From positions 99,544 to 163,543 of the forward strand of contig NZ_MTQD01000014.1 in NCBI RefSeq assembly GCF_001974875.1: a stretch of 64,000 nucleotides of DNA, read 5' to 3'. This document shows positions 63,861-64,000 of the stretch, piece after piece. Positions within the stretch are counted from its first letter, which is position 1. Every line of letters begins with the position of its first letter. Source of the stretch: Pseudoalteromonas sp. EB27. GTDB lineage: Bacteria > Pseudomonadota > Gammaproteobacteria > Enterobacterales > Alteromonadaceae. Under the pieces are notes generated by a model that saw nothing but the letters and a program-made list of their open reading frames with translations, was not told the DNA's origin and searched no databases. A program made the translations under genes and the position numbers.

Positions 63861-64000
63861 AGTATATATATGAATTTATGAAACTATTCGAGGCTAAGGT
63901 TTTTGAGTTCGGGAAAATAGCAAACACTAAACGAAATAAACTGAAATTTATAAACTTATTGTTTCCCGACTTTTCGGAAGAGCAAAAAATAGAACAAGAG
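63861..64000 (+). CDS. Continuation of the two-TM protein in the -1 frame, truncated by the window
   Basis: Codons beginning with the AAA at 63854 run without a stop to base 64000, giving KIEYIYEFMKLFEAKVFEF followed by GKIANTKRNKLKFINLL. A free ATG at 63878 has no ribosome site. Restoring one A in the poly-A run would join this to the protein above. It could be a true frameshift, a slippage site, an assembly error or a separate gene. Confidence 0.4.

Overview
The window is about 40% GC by eye and reads as a core chromosomal segment of a marine gammaproteobacterium of the order Alteromonadales, most likely Pseudoalteromonas. The basis is the protein set, the tmRNA tag (ANDDNYSLAA), the motY-rnt pair, the E. 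coli-like smrB-prmB-aroC-epmC-yfcL order, and the many signalling and envelope genes. The genus is an inference from memory; no search was run.

Layout. 1-2.5 kb: the end of ffh, then the rpsP-rimM-trmD-rplS operon. 2.7-5.4 kb: convergent tyrA and pheA sharing a bidirectional terminator; tyrA has a TyrR-like box, and pheA has a Phe-rich leader peptide and attenuator. 5.5-11.7 kb: a GGDEF/EAL receptor, a YciH/SUI1 factor, a STAS plus REC-PP2C-HATPase partner switch and a GAF protein. 11.7-14.4 kb: an aromatic aminotransferase and an aromatic amino acid permease with a TyrR-like box. 14.4-19.4 kb: a DMT exporter, motY, rnt, a FapA/DUF342 protein and ssrA. 19.5-24.3 kb: mostly poorly known membrane and secreted proteins. 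24.3-28.1 kb: an OmpA-family gene lying between two 108-bp copies of the mnmC 3' end, then mnmC. 28.2-32.3 kb: fabB, a small lipoprotein, a GNAT and gamma-glutamyltranspeptidase. 32.4-40.7 kb: a MoxR/Bat operon (moxR, DUF58, DUF4381, batA, batB/C fusion, batD) followed by an ECF sigma factor and its putative anti-sigma factor. 41-44.5 kb: fadIJ behind a FadR-like palindrome. 44.6-52.1 kb: a GNAT, an MmcQ/YjbR protein, efpL, a MITE-like nested palindrome, a second GGDEF/EAL protein and a pitrilysin-type protease. 52.3-61.5 kb: sixA, ridA-like, SDR, AEC transporter, smrB, prmB, aroC, DUF4112, GST, zinc-ribbon protein, epmC, a NAD-kinase-like gene and yfcL. 61.7-64 kb: an AbgT-family transporter, then the start of an AT-rich, possibly accessory region with a two-TM protein whose frame breaks at a poly-A run.

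How it fits together. Aromatic amino acid supply is controlled both by TyrR-type sites (tyrA, permease) and by attenuation (pheA). Fatty acid synthesis and breakdown (fabB, fadIJ) carry FabR-like and FadR-like palindromes. Translation and ribosome maintenance is unusually well represented (rpsP operon, tmRNA, smrB, prmB, efpL, epmC, mnmC, yciH).

Most of the window is ordinary core genome. The strongest unusual signals are the apparently leaderless pheA leader peptide, the OmpA-family insertion that duplicated the mnmC 3' end, the nested palindromic element behind efpL, and the interrupted membrane protein at the right edge. I did not find a clear-cut new defence or biosynthetic system inside the window.
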